A stretch of 52,439 bases of DNA from Verrucomicrobiales bacterium (GTDB lineage: Bacteria; Verrucomicrobiota; Verrucomicrobiia; Verrucomicrobiales; DEV007): NCBI GenBank assembly GCA_029213195.1, contig JARGNI010000039.1, positions 1 to 52,439 of the forward strand, read 5' to 3'. Positions 25,841 to 33,884 of the stretch are shown here, one piece after another. The notes below the pieces were generated by a model. It did not search any database. It was not told the origin of the DNA and saw nothing but the letters and a program-made list of their open reading frames with translations. The translations under genes and the position numbers were made by a program. Every line of letters starts with the position of its first letter. Position 1 is the stretch's first letter.

Positions 25841-27262
25841 ATGTCCGAATCTTTTGACTTCGTCGTAATCGGCGGCGGCAGCGGAGGCTATGCCGCGGCC
25901 CGCACCGCTCACGAACTGGGAATGAAAACAGCCGTCATCGACGGTGCGGAGACTCTCGGAGGGCTTTGCATTCTCCGCGGCTGCATGCCCTCCAAGACCT
26001 TGATCGAATCTTCCAACCGCTTCCGCTCGATGCGCCGGGGAGCCGAGTTCGGACTGCATGCCGAAAATCTATCGGTCGATCCTCGCCAGATCGTCGCACG
26101 GAAGAAAGAATTGATTGGCGAGTTCGCCGAGTATCGGCAGGGGCAACTCGAAGATGAGCGATTCGAACTGATCCGTGGAACTGCCGCCTTTTCCGGCAGT
26201 CACACCCTCGAAGTTTCGCTCCTCGATTCCGACGAAACGAGGACGATCGACTTTCGGTCTGCCATCATTGCGACGGGATCGATCGTGACGAGAATTCCCC
26301 TCGAGGGTCTCGAAGAGACGGGATACTGGATCAGCGACGATGTCCTCGATGCGGAGGAAATTCCCGACAGCATCATTGTGCTGGGAGGAGGAGCCATCGC
26401 GCTTGAGATGGCCTGCTATCTCGAAGGACTAGGCAAGGAGGTCACCGTGATTCAGCGGAGCCAGCATGTGCTCACCGGATCGGACAAAGACGTCGCGGAA
26501 GCCGTGGAAGAAGCCATCTCCGAGCGTGACAATCTTGATCTCTACACCGGCACTTCTCTGAAACGGGTCTACTTCGATGAAAGCCGAAACCAGAAAGCTG
26601 TCGTTTTCGACCAAGGAGACGCGGAAAAGACGGTCTATGCGGATCAGATCCTGCAGGCCCTGGGGCGCAAGCCCAACTCCGCGCCAGTCAAACCGGAAAA
26701 TGCCGGCATCGAAATCGACCGAGGAGGAAAGGTTTCCTGCCAAAACACCCAGGAGACGAGCGTCCCGCACATCTACGCCGCGGGAGATGTCTGCGGTCCC
26801 TACGAGATCGTCCACATCGCCATCGAGCAAGGCGAGATCGCGGCGCACAATGCAGCGGTGAGACTAGGCTTTACTACCGAAGAGCCGAAGACCATCGACT
26901 ATCGACTCCGACTCTACGGCATTTTCACTGATCCCCAGGTCGGGATGGTCGGCATGACCGAGATCGAAGCCACCGAGCAAGGAATCCCCCATGCTGCTGC
27001 GAGCTATCCCTTCGACGATCACGGCAAATCCATGGTCATGGGAGAAACCCATGGCTTCGTCAAGATGATCGCCCATCGCGAAACGGGAGAAATCCTCGGA
27101 GCCGCCGTAGTCGGTCCGGAAGCGGTCGATCTCATCCACGAGCTGGTCGTTGCGATGCATTTTCGAGCAACAACTGCGGAATTTCTAAAAATTCCACACT
27201 ATCACCCCACCTTGAGTGAAATTTGGTCATATCCTGCAGAAGATCTTTTATTTTCTGACTGA
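25841..27262 (+). CDS. Dihydrolipoamide-dehydrogenase-family flavoprotein
   Basis: The 473-residue class I pyridine-nucleotide disulfide oxidoreductase has an N-terminal FAD motif G-G-G-S-G-G-Y-A-A-A, the redox disulfide C-I-L-R-G-C (Cys43 and Cys48), an NAD-binding G-G-G-A-I-A-L-E-M, a second FAD motif Y-A-A-G-D-V, and the catalytic H-Y-H-P-T-L-S-E at the C-terminus. All key residues are present. No lipoyl-complex genes are adjacent, so lipoamide, mycothiol-like or other disulfide substrates remain possible, and no symbol is given. The frame is open from ATG 25796, but ATG 25841 directly precedes the FAD domain. Confidence 0.85.
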   Translation: MSESFDFVVIGGGSGGYAAARTAHELGMKTAVIDGAETLGGLCILRGCMPSKTLIESSNRFRSMRRGAEFGLHAENLSVDPRQIVARKKELIGEFAEYRQGQLEDERFELIRGTAAFSGSHTLEVSLLDSDETRTIDFRSAIIATGSIVTRIPLEGLEETGYWISDDVLDAEEIPDSIIVLGGGAIALEMACYLEGLGKEVTVIQRSQHVLTGSDKDVAEAVEEAISERDNLDLYTGTSLKRVYFDESRNQKAVVFDQGDAEKTVYADQILQALGRKPNSAPVKPENAGIEIDRGGKVSCQNTQETSVPHIYAAGDVCGPYEIVHIAIEQGEIAAHNAAVRLGFTTEEPKTIDYRLRLYGIFTDPQVGMVGMTEIEATEQGIPHAAASYPFDDHGKSMVMGETHGFVKMIAHRETGEILGAAVVGPEAVDLIHELVVAMHFRATTAEFLKIPHYHPTLSEIWSYPAEDLLFSD

Positions 27263-27268
27263 TTACTG

Positions 27269-27274
27269 TATATT
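27269..27274 (+). promoter_or_regulatory. Possible -10 element (TATATT) of the bactofilin gene
   Basis: TATATT lies 61 bp upstream of the bactofilin GTG, just past the preceding stop codon, in an A/T-rich patch. No convincing -35 is visible at the right distance, so this is a weak call. Confidence 0.25.
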
Positions 27275-27334
27275 TTACCGAAGTTTGAGAATCCGCTCAG
27301 ACTCTGTGATCGAAAAAATTAAAATTTTTGAGCC

Positions 27335-27892
27335 GTGCTAAAACAAATCATTAATCAAGACAAGGACGCCAACTCCACCGACGGGAAGTCCAGTTCGGGT
27401 GGTGAATCGAGTGCTTCCTCCACGTCGTCCAAGATGAAGAGCTCGTCTTCCATCCCTACGGGGAGCAGGAACATCCTCTCTAGCGATGTGGAAATTAAGG
27501 GAAAACTCCGTTTTGCCAACGAACTCATCATCGACGGCCGGATCGAGGGAGAAGTGAACTCGGAAGGCGATCTCACGGTCGGCGAAAATGCACGCATCGT
27601 CGGCGACATCAAGACCCGCTCCGTCATCGTCTTCGGCAAGATCGAAGGCAACATCACGGTCACCGATCGCTGCGAACTCAAGCAAAACGCGGAGCTGCAC
27701 GGCGATGTCGTAGCTGGAAAGCTCGCGATCGAAGAAGGAGCCGCTTTCATGGGATCCTCTGCGGTGGGAACGCCCTCCAAGTTGGGGTCCGCCAAGCCGG
27801 CAGGATCCAGCAGCAGTTCCCCCGGCTCCAGTTCAGGTGGCGATTCGTCCTCCGGATCCTCTGGTGGTCACGGAGGCGACGGTCACAAATAA
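27335..27892 (+). CDS. Bactofilin (polymer-forming cytoskeletal protein)
   Basis: Bactofilins self-assemble into filaments at the membrane and organise cell shape or wall synthesis. In this 185-residue protein a Ser-rich N-terminal linker (about 40 residues) leads to the beta-helical core of about 95 residues. The core starts S-D-V-E-I-K-G-K-L and contains I-D-G-R-I-E-G-E-V, F-G-K-I-E-G-N-I and L-H-G-D-V. A Ser/Gly-rich tail ends the protein. GTG 27335-27337 opens the frame; a later ATG before the core cannot be excluded. An intrinsic terminator follows it, and a second, zinc-ribbon bactofilin-like gene comes next. Confidence 0.85.
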   Translation: MLKQIINQDKDANSTDGKSSSGGESSASSTSSKMKSSSSIPTGSRNILSSDVEIKGKLRFANELIIDGRIEGEVNSEGDLTVGENARIVGDIKTRSVIVFGKIEGNITVTDRCELKQNAELHGDVVAGKLAIEEGAAFMGSSAVGTPSKLGSAKPAGSSSSSPGSSSGGDSSSGSSGGHGGDGHK

Positions 27893-27942
27893 GGAGAGAA
27901 ATTTTCTGTTACCTTTCGCTACGGCGAAACCTTTGCCCGAGG

Positions 27943-27969
27943 CGCGCCGAATCCCATCGGCGCGTTTTT
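27943..27969 (+). terminator. Intrinsic terminator after the bactofilin gene
   Basis: An 8-bp GC-rich stem (27943-27950 with 27957-27964), a six-base loop and a T5 run lie 51 bp past the bactofilin stop and only 22 bp before the next gene's GTG. It may be a partial terminator setting the ratio of the two products. Confidence 0.8.
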
Positions 27970-27991
27970 GGTATCAACCCCTTCCCTGATC

Positions 27992-29143
27992 GTGTTCCGA
28001 AAATTCAACCATTCCAAAACGATTGAGCTCGCCTGTCCGTATTGCGGACATCGCCAGCAGGAACCCACGCGGGTGATCTCCTCGTTTTGCCGAGAGTGCA
28101 GCGAGCACTTTCGCGTGCAGAAGGGGGTCGCGATCCCGAATCCGGGAATGCGGATTTCCGGAATCTCCGAAGTGGGAACGCCGCAGTCCAAACCTGAATC
28201 GTCGAATCTCCCGGAGGAGAACAATGCCCTGATTGCCGATCCACAGAAGGAGGATGCCTGGCTCATGTCCGCCGAAGACGATGCCGAGGTCGCACGCCCG
28301 TTGCCGCGGGAAGAAGAAGGCGAAGAAGAAGTGGCCGATGCCATTTCTGCTGGGGCTTTCTTTGGACTCGTCGACCCCGAGGGCGAGCAGCTCGATGGAA
28401 AAGATGCCGAAGAAAAAGGAATCGGCGAGAAAGCTCAGGGCAAAGAAACTCTCGCAGAGGGCTCCATGGCCGCGCTGATCGACAACCAGCCGCCGACTGT
28501 TCCCGAAAAAGGGAAAATGCCCCCGAACTACAAGGAGCCCGAAAAGCGAAAGCAGGCCGGAGATCACAGTCGTGATCTCGAAGTCCGCTGCTTCCGCTGC
28601 TATCACATTCAGCATGTCTCCCGATTTGCCAAGTCTACCCAGTGCGAGCGCTGCAGCGTTTACATCAGCCTGGCGAACTACGAAATCACCTCGAACAAGA
28701 GCCTCACGCTGCGGACTCGCGGTGACATCACCATTGCCAAGCGGGGCGGTCTCAAGAAATGCGAGGTTGCCTGTCACAACCTGACCGCCCACGGCACCAT
28801 CGATGCCTTTGTCGACTGCTCCGGGCTCGCGGTTTTCCGGCGTTCCGGCGTTGTCCGCGGCCATCTCCACTGTCGCAAGATCGTGGTGGAGAAAACAGCC
28901 TCGCTGGAATTCCCCGATGGTCTCTTCACGGAACAGGCTGACGTCCAGGGGCAGGTCAAAGGGGACATCACCTGCTCGGGCACCGTTCGAATCGCAAAAG
29001 GTGCCGAAGTCGAAGGAAACATCCGAGCCGTCTCCATCGATCTCAAGGAAGGGGGAAGCGTCCACGGCGAAACCCTCGTCGATCCTGAGGTCAGCACAGC
29101 GCTTCAAGTCAAGGTAGGGTTCAATCCATCCGTCATCGGCTAA
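27992..29143 (+). CDS. Bactofilin-like protein with two N-terminal zinc ribbons
   Basis: The 383-residue product begins with a zinc-ribbon-like C-P-Y-C-G-H ... C-R-E-C, then an acidic Glu/Asp-rich low-complexity linker of about 110 residues. A second ribbon C-F-R-C-Y ... C-E-R-C follows near residue 205. A beta-helical bactofilin-type domain (R-G-D-I-T-I, T-I-D-A-F-V, V-Q-G-Q-V-K-G-D-I, V-E-G-N-I) fills the last 150 residues. The GTG at 27992 is chosen because a TTG upstream (27968) sits in the terminator T-run. It is downstream of the classical bactofilin, so hetero-assembly or a membrane or DNA link via the ribbons is plausible but unproved. Confidence 0.7.
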   Translation: MFRKFNHSKTIELACPYCGHRQQEPTRVISSFCRECSEHFRVQKGVAIPNPGMRISGISEVGTPQSKPESSNLPEENNALIADPQKEDAWLMSAEDDAEVARPLPREEEGEEEVADAISAGAFFGLVDPEGEQLDGKDAEEKGIGEKAQGKETLAEGSMAALIDNQPPTVPEKGKMPPNYKEPEKRKQAGDHSRDLEVRCFRCYHIQHVSRFAKSTQCERCSVYISLANYEITSNKSLTLRTRGDITIAKRGGLKKCEVACHNLTAHGTIDAFVDCSGLAVFRRSGVVRGHLHCRKIVVEKTASLEFPDGLFTEQADVQGQVKGDITCSGTVRIAKGAEVEGNIRAVSIDLKEGGSVHGETLVDPEVSTALQVKVGFNPSVIG

Positions 29144-29201
29144 CCCCCGTTCTGGTCCTTTTTGATCGCCCCCTTCTTTTGCAACGTAACTTCTCCGATT
29201 T

Positions 29202-30143
29202 ATGACCACTGCCACTACCACCGATCTTCGGGCGGACATTCTCGCCCTCAAGGAAGAACGCAACGCCGTCATCCTCGCGCACAATTACCAGATCGCCGAG
29301 ATCCAGGAAATCGCCGACTACGTCGGAGATTCACTCGGACTCGCTTTCCGTGCCCAGGAAACCGAGGCGGATGTCATCGCCTTTTGCGGAGTCCACTTCA
29401 TGGCGGAGACCGCTAAAATGATCAACCCGGAGAAGACAGTGGTGCTCCCGGATGCCAATGCGGGATGCTCCCTCGAAGACTCCTGCCCCGCTGAAGATCT
29501 CGGCGCCTTTCTCGAAGAGAACGCCGAAAAGAACTACTACGTCATCACTTACATCAACTCTTCGGCAGCAGTGAAAGCGCTCTCCGATGTCATCTGCACG
29601 AGCGGAAACGCGGTGCGTATCGTGGAAGCAGCTCCCCAGGATCGCCCCATCCTCTTCGTGCCCGACCAAAATCTCGGAGCGTGGGTTTCCCAGCAAACCG
29701 GCCGGGAAATGGATTTCTGGAACGGCAACTGTTACGTGCACGTGGAATTTACCCGAGACAGCATCCAGCGAATCAAGGATGAGTATCCCGACGCCGTCAC
29801 CGTGGCCCACCCCGAGTGCACCACCGCCGTCCGCCTTCTCGCCGATGAAGTCTGCTCGACCGAGAAGATGGTGGATTTCTGCAAGGAGTCGGATTCGCAG
29901 AACATCATCGTCGTCACCGAAGCCAACATGCTCCACCGGCTGCGTCGGGAGGTGCCTGGCAAAAACCTCATCCCCGGCCCGACCGACAACTGTGCCTGTG
30001 CCGAGTGTCGTTACATGAAGATGAACACGATGGAGAAGCTGTATCTCTGTCTCCGCGATCTCAGTCCCCAGGTCCAACTCGACGAGACGACCCGGGAGAG
30101 AGCCAAGGCTCCCATCATGAAGATGCTCGAACTCAGCAAATAA
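29202..30143 (+). CDS. nadA: Quinolinate synthase
   Basis: NadA condenses iminoaspartate with dihydroxyacetone phosphate to quinolinate in NAD synthesis, using a 4Fe-4S cluster. The 313-residue protein shows the family blocks A-H-N-Y-Q at about 26-30, P-D-A-N-A-G-C-S with a cluster cysteine at 89, A-H-P-E-C-T with Cys206, and the C-A-C-A-E-C group near 264-269 supplying the third ligand. Length is typical. ATG 29202 has no Shine-Dalgarno. No nadB or nadC is adjacent. It is followed 19 bp later by DUF5069 and a TPR gene in the same direction. Confidence 0.95.
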   Translation: MTTATTTDLRADILALKEERNAVILAHNYQIAEIQEIADYVGDSLGLAFRAQETEADVIAFCGVHFMAETAKMINPEKTVVLPDANAGCSLEDSCPAEDLGAFLEENAEKNYYVITYINSSAAVKALSDVICTSGNAVRIVEAAPQDRPILFVPDQNLGAWVSQQTGREMDFWNGNCYVHVEFTRDSIQRIKDEYPDAVTVAHPECTTAVRLLADEVCSTEKMVDFCKESDSQNIIVVTEANMLHRLRREVPGKNLIPGPTDNCACAECRYMKMNTMEKLYLCLRDLSPQVQLDETTRERAKAPIMKMLELSK

Positions 30144-30162
30144 ACTTCACACTTTTCCTCCT

Positions 30163-30687
30163 ATGAATCACTACCAATGGGACTCCACTTTCGTCGAACT
30201 TTTCGAGCGTTGCCTCGCCAAGTATCGAAGCGGCGATGAAGATTTCACCGGCTACTACAACGAGGCCGATTCTGCCTTTCTCACCTCGATCGGCTACAAG
30301 CCACGCGAGTTTTTCGACTTCGTCGAGGATTTCGGCGACGGCGGAGAGCCGACCCTGTCCACTGCCGTGATGATCGCCAGTGTTCGCCGCGACTACCTGC
30401 GTTGGGAAATGAATGGTGAACTCAGCGATCACGAGATCAAACCGGAAGAACTTCCCGGAAAAGGAGAAGAGCTCGGAGGGTTTGTCTGGCTTCCTCGCAT
30501 CCTCATGAAAGCCCGTGGCAAACTCCGCGGAGAACTTGATCCCGACATTATGTTCTGTTGCGGAGGCGACCGAAAGTTTCTGCGAACGAACAATATCGCT
30601 CCCGCCGACTTCCTTCGCGCGGTCTGGAGTGCCGGAGACGACGATGACAAGATGGTGCATTTCGTCTCCCAACATGCCGAGGGATGA
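30163..30687 (+). CDS. DUF5069 family protein
   Basis: A 174-residue cytoplasmic protein that fits the DUF5069 pattern common in Verrucomicrobiota and Planctomycetota: L-P-R-I-L-M-K-A-R-G-K-L-R-G near residue 110 and a C-terminal D-D-D-K-M-V stretch. Function is unknown. Its TGA overlaps the ATG of the following TPR gene (ATGA), so translation of the pair is probably coupled. It starts 19 bp after nadA. Confidence 0.7.
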   Translation: MNHYQWDSTFVELFERCLAKYRSGDEDFTGYYNEADSAFLTSIGYKPREFFDFVEDFGDGGEPTLSTAVMIASVRRDYLRWEMNGELSDHEIKPEELPGKGEELGGFVWLPRILMKARGKLRGELDPDIMFCCGGDRKFLRTNNIAPADFLRAVWSAGDDDDKMVHFVSQHAEG

Positions 30688-33053
30688 GAGGACGAGGTCA
30701 GCACCCCTGGAGAGTTCGACTTCTCGCGCTGACCAGCCTGGCCTGCGGACTCTTGGTGTTGCCTGGAATTTCCCAGGAGAACCTGGTTGATCTCGCGTCC
30801 TTCCGTTCCGGTTGCCAGGCACTCGAGGACGAGCGTTTCGGTTCGGCTGCCGATTCTTTCCGCGCCACCTGGGAGGAACGAGTCGGCGCGGGTGCCGGAG
30901 ATGTCGAGAAAGACCTCATCGCTTCCCGACTCCTCGAAGCCCTCGTCCGCAATGGGGAGACTCGGGCCGCGATCGTCTGGATGGACACTCATCCGACCGT
31001 GAATCCTTCACCGGAAACCATTCGCTGGAAAGCTCTCGCGCTTCACGAAGAAGGAAGATACGCAGAAGCTGCGGTCCAGTATTCCATCCTGCAGAACACG
31101 ATGCAGGCACTCCCTCCCGACCTTCAACTCGGGATGGCGAGCTGTTTCTCCCGGTCCGGGAAGAACGATCTCGCCTATGATCTGATCTCAGATCTACCTC
31201 CCGCGGAAACCGTCTCCGACGCGGTGGAGGTCGGATCCATTCTTGCACAGGCGGGGAAATATGACGAGGCGCTGGATAGTCTGCTCGAGCCCAAAGAAAC
31301 GACGACGGACGAACTCGCACTGGCTCAACTCCGACTGAAGACGACGCTCCTCTTGAAACTCAATCGGGGCGACGAAGCCATTGCCTTGCTCTTCGAGAAT
31401 ATCGAGACAGCAGAAACCGAGCAAGATGCGCTGACGGGATTGCTTCTCCTCGAGGCGGCCCGGGTCAGTTCCGGTTACCCGCCCTTGAAAAGTCACCTTG
31501 GAGATTGGTCGGAAAACCGCGATCATCCGGCTTCGGATGCAGCCCGTTTTTTTGCCCCTCTCCTCCTTAAGCCTGAAACCGATCCCGCCGCCCACTTACG
31601 AAAGACCCTCGAAAATTCGGCCAGTTCACTCCTCAAGGCCGAAGCGCAGGCTCGACTCCCCTTGGCGACAGACGCACCCGAGAATCCCTTCCCCGAATCC
31701 CACTCTGCTTCCCTTCTGGGAGGAGACACCCGCACTGCTTTCGAGAAGGCTGCGACCCAATTTCGATCCGACAATTTCGACACGGCCGCGGAAGAATTCT
31801 CGCGCCTCGCAGGACGCCAGATCGGCGAGAACCGGGTGCGCAGTCTTTTCAATGCCGCCATCGCCTATCTCCGATCCGGTGATCTGGACCAATTCAAAAG
31901 ACACAAGGAGATCCTGCGAACCGAAAACCCGAAGTCCGACATCCTCGGCGACCTCGAGTATATCGAAGGACTTTCCCTGGCCGCTCAGGCCGACGCCCGA
32001 GCTGCTGTTGTATTGAAGCAGTTCACCCAGGAATATCCCGACCATCGATCGCAGATTGACGCTCTACTCGCCCTCGCTGAGTTTCACCTCAACCAGGCAC
32101 CGGCCCGGCCCCAGGCAGCGAGAGAACTCTTTGAAAATTTGAGAGTGCGCCCCCTAACACTCGAACAAAACGAGCGCTTCGATTATGCTTCCCTCTGGCT
32201 GGAACGGGTCGAGAACAATCCTTCCGTTTTTCGCTCGGCCGCCGAGAGATTTCTCCTCGATTGGCCAAACTCGAAGTACCGGCCCGAAATATCCATGCTG
32301 CTTGGAAGGGCCTACTATGCTGCTCGCGATTTCAACGAAGCCAGCGTGCTCTTCCATTTCGTGGCCACCGAGCATCCTTCCTCACCTTTTGCACCCATGG
32401 CTCGCTTTTTCGAGATCAAGGCCAATGGAGACCCCCTCGAGGCGGAGAAAGGATGGGAACGCCTGATCGTGGAAAACCCACAACTTGCCGACCAGGCCCG
32501 TCATGAACTCGGGATGCTTCACCTGGCCGAGGGTCGCTTCGAAGAAGCACGCCAAAAATTCAAGGAAGTGGCGGAAACTGTAGAACTCGACAACCCCCTG
32601 CACTTCGCTGCGCTGGGCGACATCGGATACACTTACTATCGAGAAGCTCTGCTCGCCAAGGCCCCCGCCCCCCTCCTCGAACAGGCCTCCGAGGCTTTCG
32701 CGAAAGTCGTGCAACAACCGAAAGCCCCGGAAAAATGGGTTTTTGATGCGGCAGTCCGCCGAGGAAAATGTCTCGAAATGCTCGGCAAGCCCTCCGTCGC
32801 TCTCGAGATCTACGAATCCATCGTGCAACGCTCACGCGAAAGAGATTCCCTGTCCTCGGCCACCCTTTCTCCCGAGGCCAGAAACTGGGTCTTTCGCGCC
32901 GGATTTGCCGCCATCGACATCCTGACGAGCGAAGAAAACTGGAAGTCGGCCATTCGGATCGCCGATGCCCTCGCGCAAGAGGATGGTCCCCGTGCCATCA
33001 AAGCCTCTCGCCTTGCCGAGAGGATGAGGCTGGAACACTGGATTTGGGATTGA
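30684..33053 (+). CDS. Secreted TPR-repeat protein
   Basis: The 789-residue product has a signal-like N-terminus (hydrophobic L-L-A-L-T-S-L-A-C-G-L-L-V-L-P) and then many helical tetratricopeptide-type repeats, for example G-R-Y-A-E-A-A, Y-D-E-A-L-D-S-L, D-F-N-E-A-S-V-L-F-H, and G-R-F-E-E-A-R-Q-K-F. Long arrays of this kind form periplasmic or outer-membrane scaffolds. The start overlaps the DUF5069 stop by four bases. The 3' end converges on a HAD phosphatase gene with a seven-base gap. The partner is unknown. Confidence 0.8.
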   Translation: MRGRGQHPWRVRLLALTSLACGLLVLPGISQENLVDLASFRSGCQALEDERFGSAADSFRATWEERVGAGAGDVEKDLIASRLLEALVRNGETRAAIVWMDTHPTVNPSPETIRWKALALHEEGRYAEAAVQYSILQNTMQALPPDLQLGMASCFSRSGKNDLAYDLISDLPPAETVSDAVEVGSILAQAGKYDEALDSLLEPKETTTDELALAQLRLKTTLLLKLNRGDEAIALLFENIETAETEQDALTGLLLLEAARVSSGYPPLKSHLGDWSENRDHPASDAARFFAPLLLKPETDPAAHLRKTLENSASSLLKAEAQARLPLATDAPENPFPESHSASLLGGDTRTAFEKAATQFRSDNFDTAAEEFSRLAGRQIGENRVRSLFNAAIAYLRSGDLDQFKRHKEILRTENPKSDILGDLEYIEGLSLAAQADARAAVVLKQFTQEYPDHRSQIDALLALAEFHLNQAPARPQAARELFENLRVRPLTLEQNERFDYASLWLERVENNPSVFRSAAERFLLDWPNSKYRPEISMLLGRAYYAARDFNEASVLFHFVATEHPSSPFAPMARFFEIKANGDPLEAEKGWERLIVENPQLADQARHELGMLHLAEGRFEEARQKFKEVAETVELDNPLHFAALGDIGYTYYREALLAKAPAPLLEQASEAFAKVVQQPKAPEKWVFDAAVRRGKCLEMLGKPSVALEIYESIVQRSRERDSLSSATLSPEARNWVFRAGFAAIDILTSEENWKSAIRIADALAQEDGPRAIKASRLAERMRLEHWIWD

Positions 33054-33060
33054 ATCCCGA

Positions 33061-33720
33061 TCACTTCCCGGCTGCGGCGAACGCCTCAGCACACGGGCGT
33101 AACTCGCTCGGGGCATCGATACAAAAATCGGGATCCTCCGTCTGCATGGCGTCACGGCCGTTGACGCCCCAGCACACTGCGACCGCACTGACCTTGCTGT
33201 CCCGAGCGGCTTCCATGTCTCGCGTTTCGTCCCCGACATACATGACCTCTGCGGCGGGGATTTTTTCTTTCCGCAGAACATTCGTAATCCGTTGGGCCTT
33301 CCCGAAGAGACTGACACCTGCCTCGATAAAGCTGAAACACTCAAGCAGTCCGAACCGCCGGAGCACCAGTCGCACGTTGCTGATCGAGTTCGAGGTCAGA
33401 ATCCCGAGCCGAAAACCCTCAGCGTGCAATCCCAGGATCGCTTCCTGGATCCCCTCGATCATTTCCACTTCATCCATTCGCTGATGAAGAACCTTGCGAA
33501 TGTGAGCCCCCACCTTCACCGCCATCAATCGAGAAATCCCGAGATGGTCGAGCAAAGCCCGAGTGTTGAGCTTTCGAAGCTCGCGAACTTCCTCTGCCGT
33601 CACCGGGGAAAGCCCATATCCGTCCGCGAGATCGTTGTAGATCCCTATCCCGGTTTCGAGAGTATTTGCAAGAGTCCCGTCAAAATCGAATATCAAGAGT
33701 GGCTTCGGAGCGTCGGGCAT
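33061..33720 (-). CDS. HAD-family phosphatase (phosphoglycolate-phosphatase-like)
   Basis: The 219-residue HAD hydrolase shows motif I D-F-D-G-T-L-A-N-T, motif II L-T-S-N-S, and motif IV V-G-D-E-T-R-D, with a helical cap between I and II as in type I HADs. It probably dephosphorylates a small phosphorylated metabolite, perhaps 2-phosphoglycolate. ATG 33718-33720 directly precedes the catalytic strand and is preferred over an upstream in-frame start at 33780. It is divergent from the large PVC cytochrome protein gene. Confidence 0.8.
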   Translation of the reverse strand: MPDAPKPLLIFDFDGTLANTLETGIGIYNDLADGYGLSPVTAEEVRELRKLNTRALLDHLGISRLMAVKVGAHIRKVLHQRMDEVEMIEGIQEAILGLHAEGFRLGILTSNSISNVRLVLRRFGLLECFSFIEAGVSLFGKAQRITNVLRKEKIPAAEVMYVGDETRDMEAARDSKVSAVAVCWGVNGRDAMQTEDPDFCIDAPSELRPCAEAFAAAGK

Positions 33721-33884
33721 GGCTACCCAATTTCCATTCCCACGCCGGATACGCAAGCGACGATCGGGAAAGCGATCCACATGTCCAAATCCGAGAGGAA
33801 ACTACGACATACGAGACGCAAATCTGGGCTGAGAGTCCCTTGCCTTTTTGGCTCGTTTTGAGAAACTGATCGCCATTTCATGCC

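Noticed and set aside
27974-29284. 436-codon minus-strand frame opposite the zinc-ribbon bactofilin gene
   Set aside because: No domain; the plus frame has paired Cys ribbons and a bactofilin-like core.
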